Below are positions 49,353 to 62,408 of a stretch of 64,000 nt of DNA, piece by piece. This stretch comes from Microcebus murinus. Taxonomy: Eukaryota > Chordata > Mammalia > Primates > Cheirogaleidae. The translations under genes were made by a program, and so were the position numbers. The notes beneath the pieces were generated by a model. The model was given only the letters and a program-made list of their open reading frames with translations. It had not been told where the DNA came from and made no database searches. The stretch is from positions 6,973,501 through 7,037,500 of the forward strand of contig NC_134108.1 in the NCBI RefSeq assembly GCF_040939455.1, read 5' to 3'. Every line of letters starts with the position of its first letter. The stretch's first letter is position 1.

Positions 49353-52161
49353 TAAAAACTTTTTTACTGGTTGCAACATACATTTACAATTAATCCAAGT
49401 CCACTGTCAAATAATACTATACCACTTCATGGGTAGTACAAATACCTTATAATAACAAAATAATCCTAATTCCTCCCTCCTGTCCCTTATATCATGGCTG
49501 TCATTCATGTTACTTATACAGTAAGCATATATATGCAAATATATAATATATATAAGTATACACAATCAAATACATTATTGCTATTTTTTGACAAGTTGCT
49601 GCTAGATCAATCAATAAAAAAATAATAATTTTTATTTTACTTTCATTTAGTCTCTCTAGTGCTTTTCCTTTCTTTATGTAGACCTGAATTTCTGACCTAC
49701 ATCATTTTCATTCTCTCCAAAGAACTTCTTTTAACATTTCTGGCAAGTCATGTCTACTGGCATCAAAATTCCCTCAATTTTTGTTTGTCTAAGAAAATCT
49801 TTATTTCTCCTTCACCTTTAAAAGATAATTTTGCAGAGTACAGAATTCTAGATTGGTAGAGATTTTTTTCCCCTCTGTTTTAAGTATTTCACTCCACTCT
49901 CTTCTTGTTTGCATGGTTTCTAAAGAGCAGTAGGGTGTTCACCGTTCCTCCCCAATTGGAAGGGTCTCCTCCTACCCCCAGCTTCTTCCAGAATTTTTTT
50001 CTTATATTTAATTTTCTGTAGTTTGAATATAATATGCTTAGGTGTATTTTTCTGATGTTTATCCTGCTTGGTTTTCTCTGAGTTTCCTGGATCTGCGGTT
50101 TGTTGTCTGACATTAATTTGAGAAAATTCTTCATCATTATTGTTTCAAATATTTCTTTTGTTTCTTTCTCTCTTTCTTCATTGGTAGTCCCATCACACAT
50201 ACATTATACCTTCTGTAGTTGTCCCATAGTTATTTGATATAGTTCTGGGTTTTTTTTCAGTATTTTTTCTGTTTTTCAGTTTTGGATATTTCTACTGAGA
50301 TATCCTCAAGCTCAGAGATTCTTTCCTCAGCTATGCCCAGTCTATTACTAAACCCGTTAATAGCATACATTTCTGTTACAGCGTTCTTGACTTCTATCAT
50401 TTTATTTATTTATTTATTTAGATTTTCAATCTCTATACTTACTTTGCCCATCTGTTTTTGCATGCTGTCTCCTTTATCCATTAAAGTCCTTGATATATTA
50501 ACCACTGTAGTTTTAAATTCCTGAATTGATAATTCCAACATCTCTGTCATATCTGAATCTGGTTCTGATGCTTGCTCTGTCTCTTCAGAGCACGCCTTGT
50601 AATTTTTCCTTGATAGCCTGACATGATGAACTGGGCAAAAGGAAGTGCTGTAAACAGGCCTTCAGTAATGTGGTGGTGAGGTGTAGGGACGGGTATCATT
50701 CTGTGCTTGCATGAGCGGATCTCGGTATTTCGGTGAGACTACGTATGTCTCTGCGCTGTGAACTTCACAAGTGCCTCACTAGAGGCCCCTCCACCAGCTG
50801 GGATAGGATGGCTGGAGCCAGCTATTTCCCTTCTCCCACGGGGAAAGCTGGAAGGGGCTGGAATTGAGTAACCCTATTTCCCTTCTCCCACGGGGAAAGC
50901 TGGAAGGAGCTGGGGTTGGTATTCCCCTCGCCCTAGGTCAGTGAGGCTCTGAGAAAACCTCAGCGGGTCAAGATCTGGTTAAACAATTCCCCCAGAGGGC
51001 AGAGTTTTCTGGTATATTTCAAAATGATTCCCCTTCCCCTCCTGCTGTTAGGATGAGGGATTTTCCTTGATAGTCCCTTTGAAACCCTACTAGAGCTCCA
51101 AGGGGTAAAAACCACAAAGGCATGGTTGGGTCCCCTTTGACTGGGTCCCTCAGAAGTTTTTAATTCTCAAGCTCATGCCCACCGAGCCTCTAGCACTTCA
51201 TCAGTTAGACTTGGTTTTGTCTACGCAGGCACTCCCAAGGGTGTTTCTGCTCATGTGCGTTGACTCTCTGTATTCACCTGCTTGTGTCTCTACTTAGGGG
51301 GTGGTGAAGAGGGTGGTGATAGCAGTTTGCCCTGTGATCTCTCTTCTCTTATGGATCTAAGAAGAGTTGCTGGTTTCTCCGTTTGCTCAGCTTTTTACTT
51401 GTTGTTAGACTGAGTAGCGACTTCTAAGCTCCTTATATGCCAAATTGGAAACTGGAAGTTCCCATTTAGATTTTAAAATTGACCCTCTGCCCTTCCTATA
51501 TTGTCCCCTTATAGATATATGGCCTGTTAAATTCTTTCTTGTCCTTTCCTTCAAGGATACAAATCATAGAAATGCAGGAAGAGAAAAGGCCACAGGGCAG
51601 TCCTGCCAGGAGGCAGAATTATTCCCAGCTCATCATTCTCCCAAGCCTGGCACTTCCTTTCCAAATAGCAAGTCCTGTAAGAGCACAGATGCTCAATCCT
51701 CTCCCAGAACACAGGTAGGGAAAATACACCTCCTCTAGTAAAGTTAATTGAGTTTGAAGTATATTCATTGATTGTGAAACAGAAAAAAAAATACAAAAAA
51801 CCCCCTAATTTTTAAATTTGTGAAGAGTAAAAACAAAACAAAATAAGCAAATATTTAAAATGCATAACTCCATCCCCAAATTGTAACCAGTTAGGAGAGA
51901 AAGCGATTTAAGAAAGGAAAGGTGAAGTTTGAAAGGGCTAGAAGTAGACACAGGAGAAAGAACATCGATAAAGGAGAAGAAAAGGGGGAAAGAACATCTG
52001 ATACAAAAGGATCCAGGAGAAACTCAGGTGCAGAGGACCACTGTGGGGGAGGGCTAGAGAGACAGTGAAGGAGAAAGAGAAAGTGACAGAAAAAGAAACC
52101 TTATGCTCTATCCATTTTGCAGCACTGGTCTGATCAAACTCAGATCTCCAATCAGCTACAG

Positions 52162-52315
52162 CTGCGGTCCGCAGCCTCCGGGTGGTACCGGTCCATGGCA
52201 TGTCAGGGACCCAGCCACGGAGCTCTGCTGCACTGCTGCACCCACTTCCCCCATCCGTGGAAAAACTGTCTTCCATGAAACCGGTACCTGGTACCAAAAA
52301 GGTTGGGGACTGCTG
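52162..52315. mobile_element. Internally deleted hAT-type MITE (second family)
   Basis: The ends are CTGCGGTCCGCAGCC and GGTTGGGGACTGCTG, 154 bp apart. They are flanked by agctacag (52154-52161) and ggctacag (52316-52323), an 8-bp duplication with one mismatch. Inner text 'ggtaccggtccatggca' and 'ccatgaaaccggtacctgg' matches an old mammalian Charlie-group MITE. It is unrelated to the copies at 12784 and 45961. Confidence 0.82.
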
Positions 52316-53196
52316 GGCTACAGGATGTGGGGGCCCTTTGTTACTGAATTAGCTAATTAATTTCTGTTTGCAGCTCCCTAAAAGGTACCCTTAGCAATCA
52401 TCCACTGAATGGCACAACCACAAGAACTCACCAAGGGCTGGGCTGGAGTGACCAGATAATATTAGGCCAGATGTGGCCATGGGCCAAAGAGTCCCAATCT
52501 GTACCCCTTCTGAGGGGTAGAGAGAGGATTATTAGACTACTGCAAGTATTTTCCTAGCTAGAATTGGGATAAAGGAATAGAGTTAAACATTAACATGAAT
52601 AATGTCAGGAACAAGAATATTTAAATAGAAAGCACGACTGTCTTGAATATACACACTTGCCATGTCTACCATTAGCCAGTTACAATTATGAATACAAAAT
52701 ATTATTTAATAGATAAAACCCTTTTAATGGTTTTGCAGAAAACATTGTTTCAAAGAGTTTTAAAATTTTAGAATAAAATACAAGGGTTTTTTTTTTAATT
52801 AAATGAAACAAATTTGCAACAGGCTGATCTTATGGCTAAATTTATCAAATCACAGTCAGCGAGTTGTTGCTGAAGCGCACTGAATCCACTCTGCAGTATC
52901 CAGTGCAACAATGTGTCAACCCAATCATGACGCCACCGCCTTGTGGGTCTGTTGTCATTCAGGTACTTGCAGACCCACTGGGAACAGCCTCACTCACACC
53001 TTTGTACAGTTCAAGGAGGAAGGAGATGAAGTTTGAGAAGGAAAGAATTAGTCAAGCCAAACAAGTGTGAATGTCATGAGTGGTGGAATCAAAAACTGTC
53101 TTTAAAGTTAGCAAAATTATTGTTCTAACAGTTAACTTCAACCATTTTCCTCCCTGTATTATAGTCACATAAAACAGCTGTCACGTCTGTACCTAC

Positions 53197-53300
53197 CTGT
53201 CTGCTGCGTAGCCTAAGGTGAACGCCCCTGCCAGGAAGCCGAGGTTCAGGATGGCTTGGGTGACGTCCAATAGCCACGCGTTGCCACAGACAAGGTCAAA
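53197..53300 (-). CDS. SLC22A3: SLC22A3 exon 2
   Basis: This 104-nt exon has acceptor 'tttcccag' and donor 'gtaggt'. It encodes about residues 144-178: [20 protein letters not shown] then [14 protein letters not shown] plus a split Arg. It covers TM2 and the start of motif A (AAD-R-YGR, completed by exon 3). Human has FDLVCVNAWMLDLTQ where this copy has [15 protein letters not shown]. Phase 2 at the end fits exon 3. Confidence 0.96.
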
Positions 53301-55959
53301 CTGGGAAAGCAAAGAGAATACACGTGGAGACATGTGGAAATGTTTATCTTCAAAACATGTTATCTTTTGTGCAGAGCAATGCTCTTTAAACATTTTTGCT
53401 CCATACACTCCTAAAATAAATTTTGAAAATGTATCACATGCGTATGTTTACATTGATGCATCAATATTTTTTGTCAGTTTAAATAACTGCAAATGATATG
53501 ATTTTCAGTATAAATACTGATTTTTTGAAAAAATGTTATTATTACATCATCCCTTTAAGTGTATTCAAGAGAGTAGCAATACCATAGCATTTGGACACCT
53601 ACCATCGTCCAGTAAAAAGGAGTTCTTTAGCAGTCTACAACTAGATAGCAATCTTTTTATCTTTGAACTCTTATTTTCATTTCCACATACTTTTATCCTA
53701 ATGTAATATAGTTTATGTAGAAAATATTTTATTGATTACTTCACCATACTTCTTTGCACACTAAGTTATACATATAAATTGACATTTAAGTTCTTAAACT
53801 TTCTTATGACAATAAGTCTCTAAATATTAGAATTCTGATTGTACTATAATTATAGTTACTTTTAGACCATAATTGATAAAAACATAAGATATCATGAATT
53901 TTGAAAAATAATAATTACACGTAAGTAAAATTTTGTTGGAAATGTACCTCTCCATTTTCAGAAGAATGTTAATGGAGGCTGGGTTTTCCCAGTTAGGTCA
54001 TATAATCTGTGGATGAGTATTACTGATTACTAGAATGACTTAAGACTCAACATTAATTCTATTCCTGTTTTGCATTTTTATAAATTTGTAGGCCAAAAAG
54101 ACTTCTCTGTATAAATAAATTAATGGGAACGAAGGGAGTTTTGTTACAGTAATGTTAGCCAACATCATGTAAGTTCTCTAACAATTGTGCTCCAAGGAAA
54201 AAAATGGAAACCACCAGATTTACAAAAGTTCTTTAATTAACTCATTAGTCATTTACTTTTTTTCTTAATTACTTTCTGAACACTAAAACAATATTTCAAC
54301 TTGTCCTGTTGTTTGGTGCCCCACAGGCTTTAAAGCCTCAAGTTGACGAACGCATGAATCATTTTGCAAAGTGGGAAAAGAACAGTTTTGAATAGGGACC
54401 TGCATCCTTACCACTGGCATATGTGCAGGCAAATCTTTCTTGGTAACAAGGACATATGAGTTGAGGATCTGAAAATTGACTCTTTTTAGAAACTTCTAGA
54501 ACCTCAACCTCTGTGATTGTCTCTGTAAACCCCCAAATGGTGTGCTTACCCCAGTTTGAAAACCACTGCATTGCACTGTGGCATGAAGAGAAAACTAATG
54601 TTGTTGGAAAACGAATTGCAAGTAGTCTCATAAATACATATTCATAAGCAAACTGACATATTTATTGATAAAATCCAACTTCCTGACTTTGTTCTGTAGC
54701 TAATGACTTGTCATCTAATACAGTCGGAAAGAAGGCAGAGGCAGGAGTAGCTGGCCCCTCATGGAGATGCTGAGAAGACTGACTGAGGTAAGAGTAAAGA
54801 GATTTACATATATGTGTAAAGTTATGATCACAGTAATTTAAAAGGATTTTTATCATCAATTTTGGTTTATTAAGGTACAAACATTTTAAATAAACTAATA
54901 GGTAATTATTATCTGAAATAACTTCCCATTGGAATTACACATGCAAAGAATGTAAGTACATGAAATAAAGAATAAAAGTACATAAAATCTGAGAAAGCAA
55001 ACAGACTATTTAACTACCAGAGAAAATGCCATATTTTGCTTTAGAAAAGTATCAACTAGTATCAAATATAAAAACCCAGAGAGTAGGATTTGCTTCACCC
55101 AGCCATATTTCAAATAGTGGGGTTAGCCAGCACAGGGACACACAAGGCACCCTTTGTATAAATGACATAGCAAGGCCTACCAAGAGCTAGACTTTTCATG
55201 AATGTGTTCAGTTGCTTTTGAATTGTGTGAATTAAAATGCCCCCCCCAAATATTCTTTAAACCTGTAAGATATTCTTTAATATAAAATTGATTATCTTCT
55301 TGACTCTATCATAAAAGAAATAGTCAAAAGAGTCTTTCCGTATTTCATATTAAAACAAAATTAATTTAAAATAAATGGTCTAAATGGTTAAAGTGCTGAT
55401 AACTAAACATTTTCTAAAGTACAATGACAGTCATCTGGGCCAGATACTGCCTGCCCTTCTCTTCCTTCTCCATCCCAGAGGGCTGGAGGTGTGCAAACTA
55501 CATTTCCCAGACTCCTTTGCCAGCAGGGTTCTGTTTAGGTTCCACCAGTAGGGAGCAAGATTAGAAGGCAGGAGGGGGGTCTTGGGCCTTCTGCTTCTGG
55601 CTATAGCAGCAGCTCCAGTTCCAATCTTGCAGTGACAACACTGGTTGGTGGCTGCAGGAGTTGGCCAGTGTTTATGGCCACTGCCTGGCCACATGGGGGC
55701 AAAAGGATACTGCCCCACAGGTACTAGCTGTAATGGCTGGCCAGCAGGGCAGGGACTGACCACCAAGACACTCTGTAGGAGCTGTCCCTCCGGATCTCTG
55801 TCGTCTCCTTCTGTGCCAGCCCTTCCAAAACAGCTCAAATCCTAACCTTTTATCAGATCCCTTTCTGCGTAAAATACCTAGCCTGGTTTCCATTTTTACA
55901 ACTGGAATCTTGCCGGTTTTCGAAAGTACAAAATAACCTAAACAAATTAACACTATTTG

Positions 55960-56070
55960 GGTGATTGGCACAATTATAGCTATGACTCAAGCATTATAAA
56001 AGTGATACATGTAACCAAAAATTTGTACCCCCCTTAGAACTTTGAAATAAAAAAAATCAAAATTAAAAAA
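55960..56070 (+). mobile_element. Short L1 3' tail (lemur type)
   Basis: The text 'gatacatgtaaccaaaaatt' and 'tgtaccccccttagaacttt' followed by 'gaaataaaaaaaat' is a lemur-type L1 3' end, 5'-truncated. Confidence 0.55.
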
Positions 56071-57727
56071 AATTATGTATCTTTAAAGAAATATGCATCT
56101 ACCCACACTTGCTTGTGTTTGTCTGCTGTACACAGAACACTGCAGACACAAGGATTCATGAGCTTGGTTTTGACTCTTGCTCACAGAGTCAGGGAGCAGC
56201 CCCCAGCCTCCCGGGGCCAAATCGCTTGTGAGCTCACTGCCTGTCTGCTGGGGCAACAGCTCAGGACCTGTGTTTCCTGAAATAAAGCACTAGAACTTGT
56301 AATTCCTAGGGAGATCTAAAATCCCCTTCTTGTCAGTGGGAGGTCACTGTGGATCACCAAAAATTTACTTAAGTCTGAATCAAAGACACAACAATTTATG
56401 TCTTTCTTCTAAGGCAATTTATGTGGAACAAATGAGGCACCTCCTATGTTTTTTTCAAAGTGAACACATGCAAAAACATTAAACAATTTTTAAATGTTCA
56501 TAAATCCATGTGTACCTATTCTGTTACTTATTAATCTTCAAAGTCACTTTTACACAAAGAGAATTACTCCCCTTGGCATGAGCAGAAAGTCAATCTGATA
56601 AAAGACTCAAACAACTGTTCTCGTAATGTTGTAAGGATTACATTGCTTCATTTTACAGAAAGCACAACTGTAGCCAAATTAGAGACTTCTGAAGAGTTTC
56701 CAAGTAAGGGCTTTCCTTAGCTTATCCTAGTTGTTAAAATCCAAACAGACATTACAATAATTTGAGTTGTAATGATAAAATGCTAGGGCAAGTAATTTTT
56801 AGGTATATGCTAAAGTTATGATTTCTAAATTATCCTTAAAACTAGAGTAACAAAACATCTACAGTATACAAATATGGAATGTAAGAAGTAAGGTAAAAAA
56901 TAATGCAAGTATGCAAAAGGCTTAGAAACTCAGGAGGTGGCCTTATCTGCTCCTCAAACCTAACCCTGACACACATCAGCTGGATTTTTCCATAGAGGTG
57001 TAGGTTAGCCCTCTTGAACAAACTCTGACACAAGAAATTCTAAGATTAGAGGACATAACAGTATTTGACTCCAGTCATGAGCCATGAGAAATAGTACTCA
57101 TTCATTGTTCGTATTGTTCGTATTGTTCTGGGAGAATGAGAGGACTCTGACATCAAATTACAGTATCTATGTGCCTCTGTTCTAGGGATGAGTTGTGAAT
57201 GGAACCATTCCTAATCAGCTCTTAGCTTGGAACCAGAAGCCATTAAAGTTTTCATCAGTGTCAAATAAAAATAAAGAAGCATCAATGACACCTTTGGTTT
57301 GACTATCAGGTGTGGTGTCTCCCTGGCTACATTTTGCATTGGCCAAACAATTACATGTAGACCTCCATAGGCAGGTTCCATTTTTAATCAACAACAAAGC
57401 ACCATAACAGAACCCGATAAAGTGTTAAAAATTATAGTAACCAGAAAGAAAATACTTTGGGTTGGGTCTCCCTGAGGGGAAAGGATGTCATTATTAATTC
57501 TAGTCATCATGAAAAATTTTTTAACATGATCTGATGGCATTATTTGTGCATCTTCATTTAACCCCAAACAGTTAATGAATGCTTTTCTTGTTTGTATGAA
57601 CCACCACGGTGAGCTGCCGGTGTAAAAACTAATCTGCAGGTATTTACATATAGCTCCACTTTGGCACACCTGGCACAATGCAGACGGGGCTGGGAGAAAG
57701 GCCAGCGATGTGCATGCTTTTGTTTCT

Positions 57728-58500
57728 GCTCACTCAGGGACCCAGGGGTTTAAAGAGAGCTCACTCAGGGAAACAGAGGCATAAGAGCTCACTCAGGGAA
57801 ACAGAGGCGTAAAGAGAGCTCACTCAGGGAAACAGAGGCATAAAGAGAGCTCACTCAGGGAAACAGAGGCATAAAGAGAGCTCACTCAGGGAAACAGAGG
57901 CGTAAAGAGAGCTCACTCAGGGAAACAGAGGTGTAAAGAGAGCTCACTCAGGGAAACAGAGGTGGAAAGAGAGCTCACTCAGGGAAATAGAGGTGGAAAG
58001 AGAGCTCACTCAGGGAAATAGAGGTGGAAAGAGAGCTCACTCAGGGAAACAGAGGCGTAAAGAGAGCTCACTCAGGGAAACAGAGGCATAAAGAGAGCTC
58101 ACTCAGGGAAACAGAGGCATAAAGAGAGCTCACTCAGGGAAACAGAGGTGGAAAGAGAGCTCACTCAGGGAAATAGAGGTGGAAAGAGAGCTCACTCAGG
58201 GAAATAGAGGTGGAAAGAGAGCTCACTCAGGGAAATAGAGGTGGAAAGAGAGCTCACTCAGGGAAACAGAGGCGTAAAGAGAGCTCACTCAGGGAAACAG
58301 GTGGAAAGAGAGCTCACTCAGGGAAACAGAGGCATAAAGAGAGTTCACTCAGGGAAATAGAGGCATAAAGAGAGCTCACTCAGGGAAACAGAGGTGGAAA
58401 GAGAGCTCACTCAGGGAAACAGAGGCATAAAGAGAGCTCACTCAGGGAAACAGAGGTGGAAAGAGAGTTCACTCAGGGAACCGGGGGTGTAAAGAGAGCT
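57728..58500. repeat. 31-bp minisatellite, about 25 copies
   Basis: The unit is gagctcactcagggaaacag followed by aggcataaaga. Only copy 2 (shortened), copy 19 (3-bp deletion) and the divergent first and last copies break the 31-bp register. Variants occur at two places: aaacag or aaatag, and gcata, gcgta, gtgta or gtgga. Copies 3-10 and 11-17 show a similar order of variants, so blocks of units were duplicated. Thirty-one is not a multiple of three, so no protein repeat is implied. Confidence 0.97.
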
Positions 58501-58900
58501 TAGGACAGAGTGAGGATGATGCTCAAGAGGACAAAGGAAGAGTCTGGAAAGTGGCAAATGGAGAGGCCCAGAGCAGATGTCCTGGCCCCAGGACAGAACA
58601 AGAAGAGGATTCCAGGGAGATGAGAGCAAGTCCAAGAGACAGAGTCTGCAACAACTGCCCAGAACAGGGTGACTTAGCTTAGTATAAGGGGGCATCGCTG
58701 TGGGATAAAGGCTTGTAGACCCTCACTTGTCATAGGAGCTGCTCCCCTCAGTTAGTAATAGCCATGCTTTAAGGTAAGGTTATGCAAATAAGCTTCGAAA
58801 TACGGAGAGAGGTCTTTCGAATGCATGGCTTTTTGTCTGAACTTGTGAAATTGGGAGAAATAAAAGTATTAAATCTTTTTTAACAATAATGTCTTGTAAT

Positions 58901-59040
58901 GGCCAGGTGCAGTGGCTCACACTTGTAATCCTAGCACTCTGGGAGGCCGAGGTGGGAGGATGGCTTGAGCTCAGGAGTTCCAGACCAGCCTGAGCAAAAG
59001 CAAGACCCCATCTCTAAAAAAAAAAAATAATAATAATAAC
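58901..59040 (+). mobile_element. Alu monomer (FLAM type)
   Basis: It reads GGCCAGGTGCAGTGGCTCAC and ends with an A-rich (AAT)n tail. The duplicated target is gtcttgtaat (58891-58900) and ggcttgtaat (59041-59050). Confidence 0.92.
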
Positions 59041-59506
59041 GGCTTGTAATTTATTAACTTATGTCCTTCATGACTCATCCTCAGATTGTATAAGACACAT
59101 TTGACACATCGGCCCCTCTCTGTCCAGGCTGTTTTATTCCTTTGTAGCAAAGGCATGCAGTTAATCATCTTAAAATGTTTGCAATTTCTTTAAATAACTG
59201 AGAATGTCTAACGATAAGAAGATGAAAGTTTCTAAATTTGTGGAGGGTTCTCTTGGCAGAAAAGAGCCATCGTTCTGGAGCCAGATAGCCTGGATGTCCT
59301 GATTCTGCCACTCCCAGCTCTGTGTCCTTTGATTTTCTTAACATTGTTGACACTTTGTGTTCCCATCTATAAAATGAGGGGAACAAGTGGATCAGTGATG
59401 TCATTGACATAATACATGTACAGTACTTAGCCCAATGCCGGAGACATAGTGTGTCCAATAACATAACTGGTTTTGAAAAGCGGATTTCTTTCTTTCTTCT
59501 TCTTCT

Positions 59507-59806
59507 CCTTTTTTTTTTTTTTTTTGAGATAGGGTCTCACTCTGTTGCCTGGGCTAGAGGGCAGTGGTGTCATCATAGCTCATTGGAGCTTCAAACTTCT
59601 GGGCTCAAGCGATCCTCCTGCCTCAGCCTCCTGAGTAGCTGAGACTACAGGCACATGCCACAATGCCCCAGCTAACTGCTAAGTTTTTTGTAGAGAAGAG
59701 TCTCGCTATGTTGCTTGGGCCAGTCTTGAACCCTTGGTATGAAGTGATCCTCTTGCCTCGGCCTGCCAGAGTACTGGGATTACAGGTGTGAGCCACCGTG
59801 CCAAGC
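59507..59806 (-). mobile_element. Old dimeric Alu (AluJ-like)
   Basis: A poly-T run, then 'gagatagggtctcactctg' and 'ggtgtcatcatagctcattg', ends 'ccaccgtgccaagc'. It lacks the lemur-specific changes and is more diverged than the copies at 16648 and 42882. Confidence 0.88.
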
Positions 59807-61624
59807 ATAAAAGTGGTTTTCAACATTGGGGGATCATTAGAATTGCTTAGGGTAATTGAAAAAAATGCCTGAGCTGAGGGGGGCTGCTGTCCCAAGGGAC
59901 AGACTCTGACCAATAGGAGACGGGAGGCAGGAGAAGAGGGAGCCCAGCGCTCCCATGGCTCCTCTGAGATGCAGAAGTTTCACAGGGCCTAGCGGGAGAC
60001 TCCCCAGGACTGAGGTCGGCATATTTGCTGTGTTTCCTGTGGAGCTGTGGCCGGCTGGGACTCCTGCCTGACATTTGCTTTCTTCCCTCCTTCCTGCCTC
60101 TTGTCCCTTTCCTTCCTCACTCTTCCTTCCCTGGTTCTGCAGCTCCTGATACAGAATTAATATGTAAGCTTTTGCCCCAGGCTCCAATTTCCAGAAAACT
60201 CAGGCTAAGGAATGCTTAACAAGTGGACCACAACTATTTCAACAAGTACCTCTCTAAATTGAATTCATGACTTCACATTTTGGAGGAGTCTATTTAAAAA
60301 ATTACACATTAAGTGATGATTAATCAGTTTTAAATTAACTGAAGGCACAAATACTTGCCAATCATAGCTACTGTTTTTCATGAACTAACCATCTTGAGTT
60401 GCCACATTGATTTAATGCAATTATATCCAAAAGGAAAGACCCATCCAAAGTCACAGCCAGGGCCAGCCATTTTAGACTTCACAGCATGGACTCCGCCCCC
60501 GTCTTTGCCGCAGGCAATGCTAACCAGCTTCAACAGGGTCTCCTGAGATCCCAGGCTGGCCGGCCAGTCCTGCCAGAAATGGGTTTTGTTGCTCTAGGTC
60601 CTGTAGCCATAAACCTGTCACTACCAAAGTTTCCCTTCCACAAAGGGAGCCCTGTGCTAAAACCAGGGCATGAGTTAAGAACTGAAACTGCAGCCCATTT
60701 CCAACCATCTGGGTGTGAACATCTTTAATACTGGAAGCACAAAGAGGAACAACTATCTGACCCACTATACCCATAGGACAGGGACATGGAACGGAGTTAG
60801 GGAGAAGTTTCCTCCCTTGCCAAGGCCTCCTACATGGCACAACATGATCAATATTAAGTACATAACAAATGGCTTATGATTAAACACCAACTGCATGAGA
60901 GAATCAGGTCACATGACTTTTTAATCAAATGAAATTACCAGTCTATAATCTTAGACACTTCATCATCTCACCATGAATGTTCCGGAAAGATGACCAAAAC
61001 GACTGCACTAGCCAGTGAGTATCTAACACATTCACTTCTTTGGGAGGCAAAGAGGGGTTGTTGCTTTTTGGCTTTTCTCCTTGGCTTGGGGATGACTGAG
61101 AGCCAGTGCAGGTCTCATACCTGCCAGTGTCCGCAGGCCATGGCTTGACTGTTAAGGCACAATGGGGCTTTGTGGTATTCTTTCTTTGTACCTTTGTTCT
61201 TTAGTAAATAACTGTAATCAGGGAACATCTTATTTTAATGATATTTATGCTTGTTGCAGATAATTGCTGTTGGCTTTTAAAACTATATCCCAAAATAATA
61301 TACCCACACTTTCTGTAAGGCTGAATTATAATAAAATGAAAATACCGAATAAGGGGATTTATAGAAGTCATTTTCCTCAAAGGGGAAAATGACTAAATTC
61401 AGAAGAATAATATAGACAGGCAACTCAATTTCTGTGAGCATTTTAAATAAAATTTTTACTAGAAAACAAGGGAAACAATCTAAATTATGGATTTAGAAAC
61501 ATAGAGCAATTTAACAAATTGTTCTTTTTGTAATATGAAGTAATGTTGGCAGTAACATAGTGGTTCTCAAATACCAACAGTATCATCTGGGAACTTAGGA
61601 GAAACACAAATTCTTGGGATTATG

Positions 61625-62335
61625 AAAATAAGTAGTAAGTAATTCAAAATCCAAACTGTTGGAACTCTAAACTATTTTGAGCTTTAAAAGATTGTGAATT
61701 ACAGGGCCTACCTCACATGACAGTCAGCAGTAAGCTTTTGTTTGTCTGAATTAAGTTTTTTCTCTTACCTGCCTTGCTTTGTAAAATGTTGTAAATGTCT
61801 AAGGGCCCAGGGAAGACCCCTTCCCTCTTATTGTTGATTTTCATTATAGATTAACTTTCCTCTTACCTTTCTCACACAAAGGACTTCATGGCTATCACAG
61901 TGCCTTAAGATGCAATGCTAAATATACTCTTTTAAATCCGAAAGGAAATAAAAGCCAGCTATAAAGAAACAAGCTGCACAGAAAAGGAAATTTAACTTCT
62001 TAATTTGTTGTAACTCCCAAACTAGCCTTGTGTTAATACTGTTAAGTTTGTCATCTTCTTATATAAGCAAGAATTTAGCTTTTAACTTTGGAACACTACC
62101 CCCATTTCTCTGGAGAGGTGTGCCCTGGAATGGCCATTCTCAGCTTTTTGCTTGAATAAACTTTTCTTTTGAGACAGGGTCTCACTCTGTTGCCCAGGCT
62201 AGAGTGCAGTGATGTCATCATAGTTCACTACAACTGCAAACTCCTGGGCTCAAGTGATCCTCCTGCCTCAGCTTCCCAAAGTGCTAAGATCAATAAACTC
62301 TTTAAAATTGGAATCTGACCCTTTTGATTATTTCA
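61625..62335 (+). mobile_element. LTR-like insertion carrying an Alu monomer
   Basis: It ends in 'tttgcttgaataaac' and, after the Alu monomer, 'caataaactctttaaaattg', a typical LTR poly(A) and U5 layout. The 5' edge and family are unclear. Confidence 0.5.
62167..62290 (-). mobile_element. Alu-type monomer within the LTR
   Basis: It reads 'gagacagggtctcactctgt' to 'ctcagcttcccaaagtgct'. 'aataaacttttctttt' before and 'aataaactcttt' after it fit a duplicated target. Confidence 0.75.
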
Positions 62336-62408
62336 GGTTGACAGGCTCCACCTCAGACACACTGAGTCAGAAATTCTGAGGGTGGGGTCCAGAAATCTGT
62401 ATTTGAAC

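Larger units (their letters stand above)
43225..51461 (-). mobile_element. Near-full-length old L1 (L1M class), degenerate
   Basis: On the minus strand, ORF2 remnants are clear. Positions 47733-47413 resemble the endonuclease (DKEGHYIMIKGSITQADI, VVGDFSTPLSEMD). Positions 47035-46748 resemble the region before the reverse transcriptase (ALNAYIRKEE, KINKIDKPLARLTKK). The 3'UTR lies near 43.2-44 kb and the 5'-region text near 50-51.4 kb. With inserts removed it measures about 6.4 kb, the length of a full element. All frames are broken. Later insertions are listed separately. It lies in sense with SLC22A3. Confidence 0.85.

Noticed and set aside
55431..55838. 135-codon minus-strand frame
   Set aside because: The DNA ('aactacatttcccagactcc' and following) looks like an old interspersed repeat, and the protein has no coherent domain.
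57728..58500. Possible CRISPR-like array
   Set aside because: The units are directly tandem with no spacers, and the genome is mammalian. It is a minisatellite.
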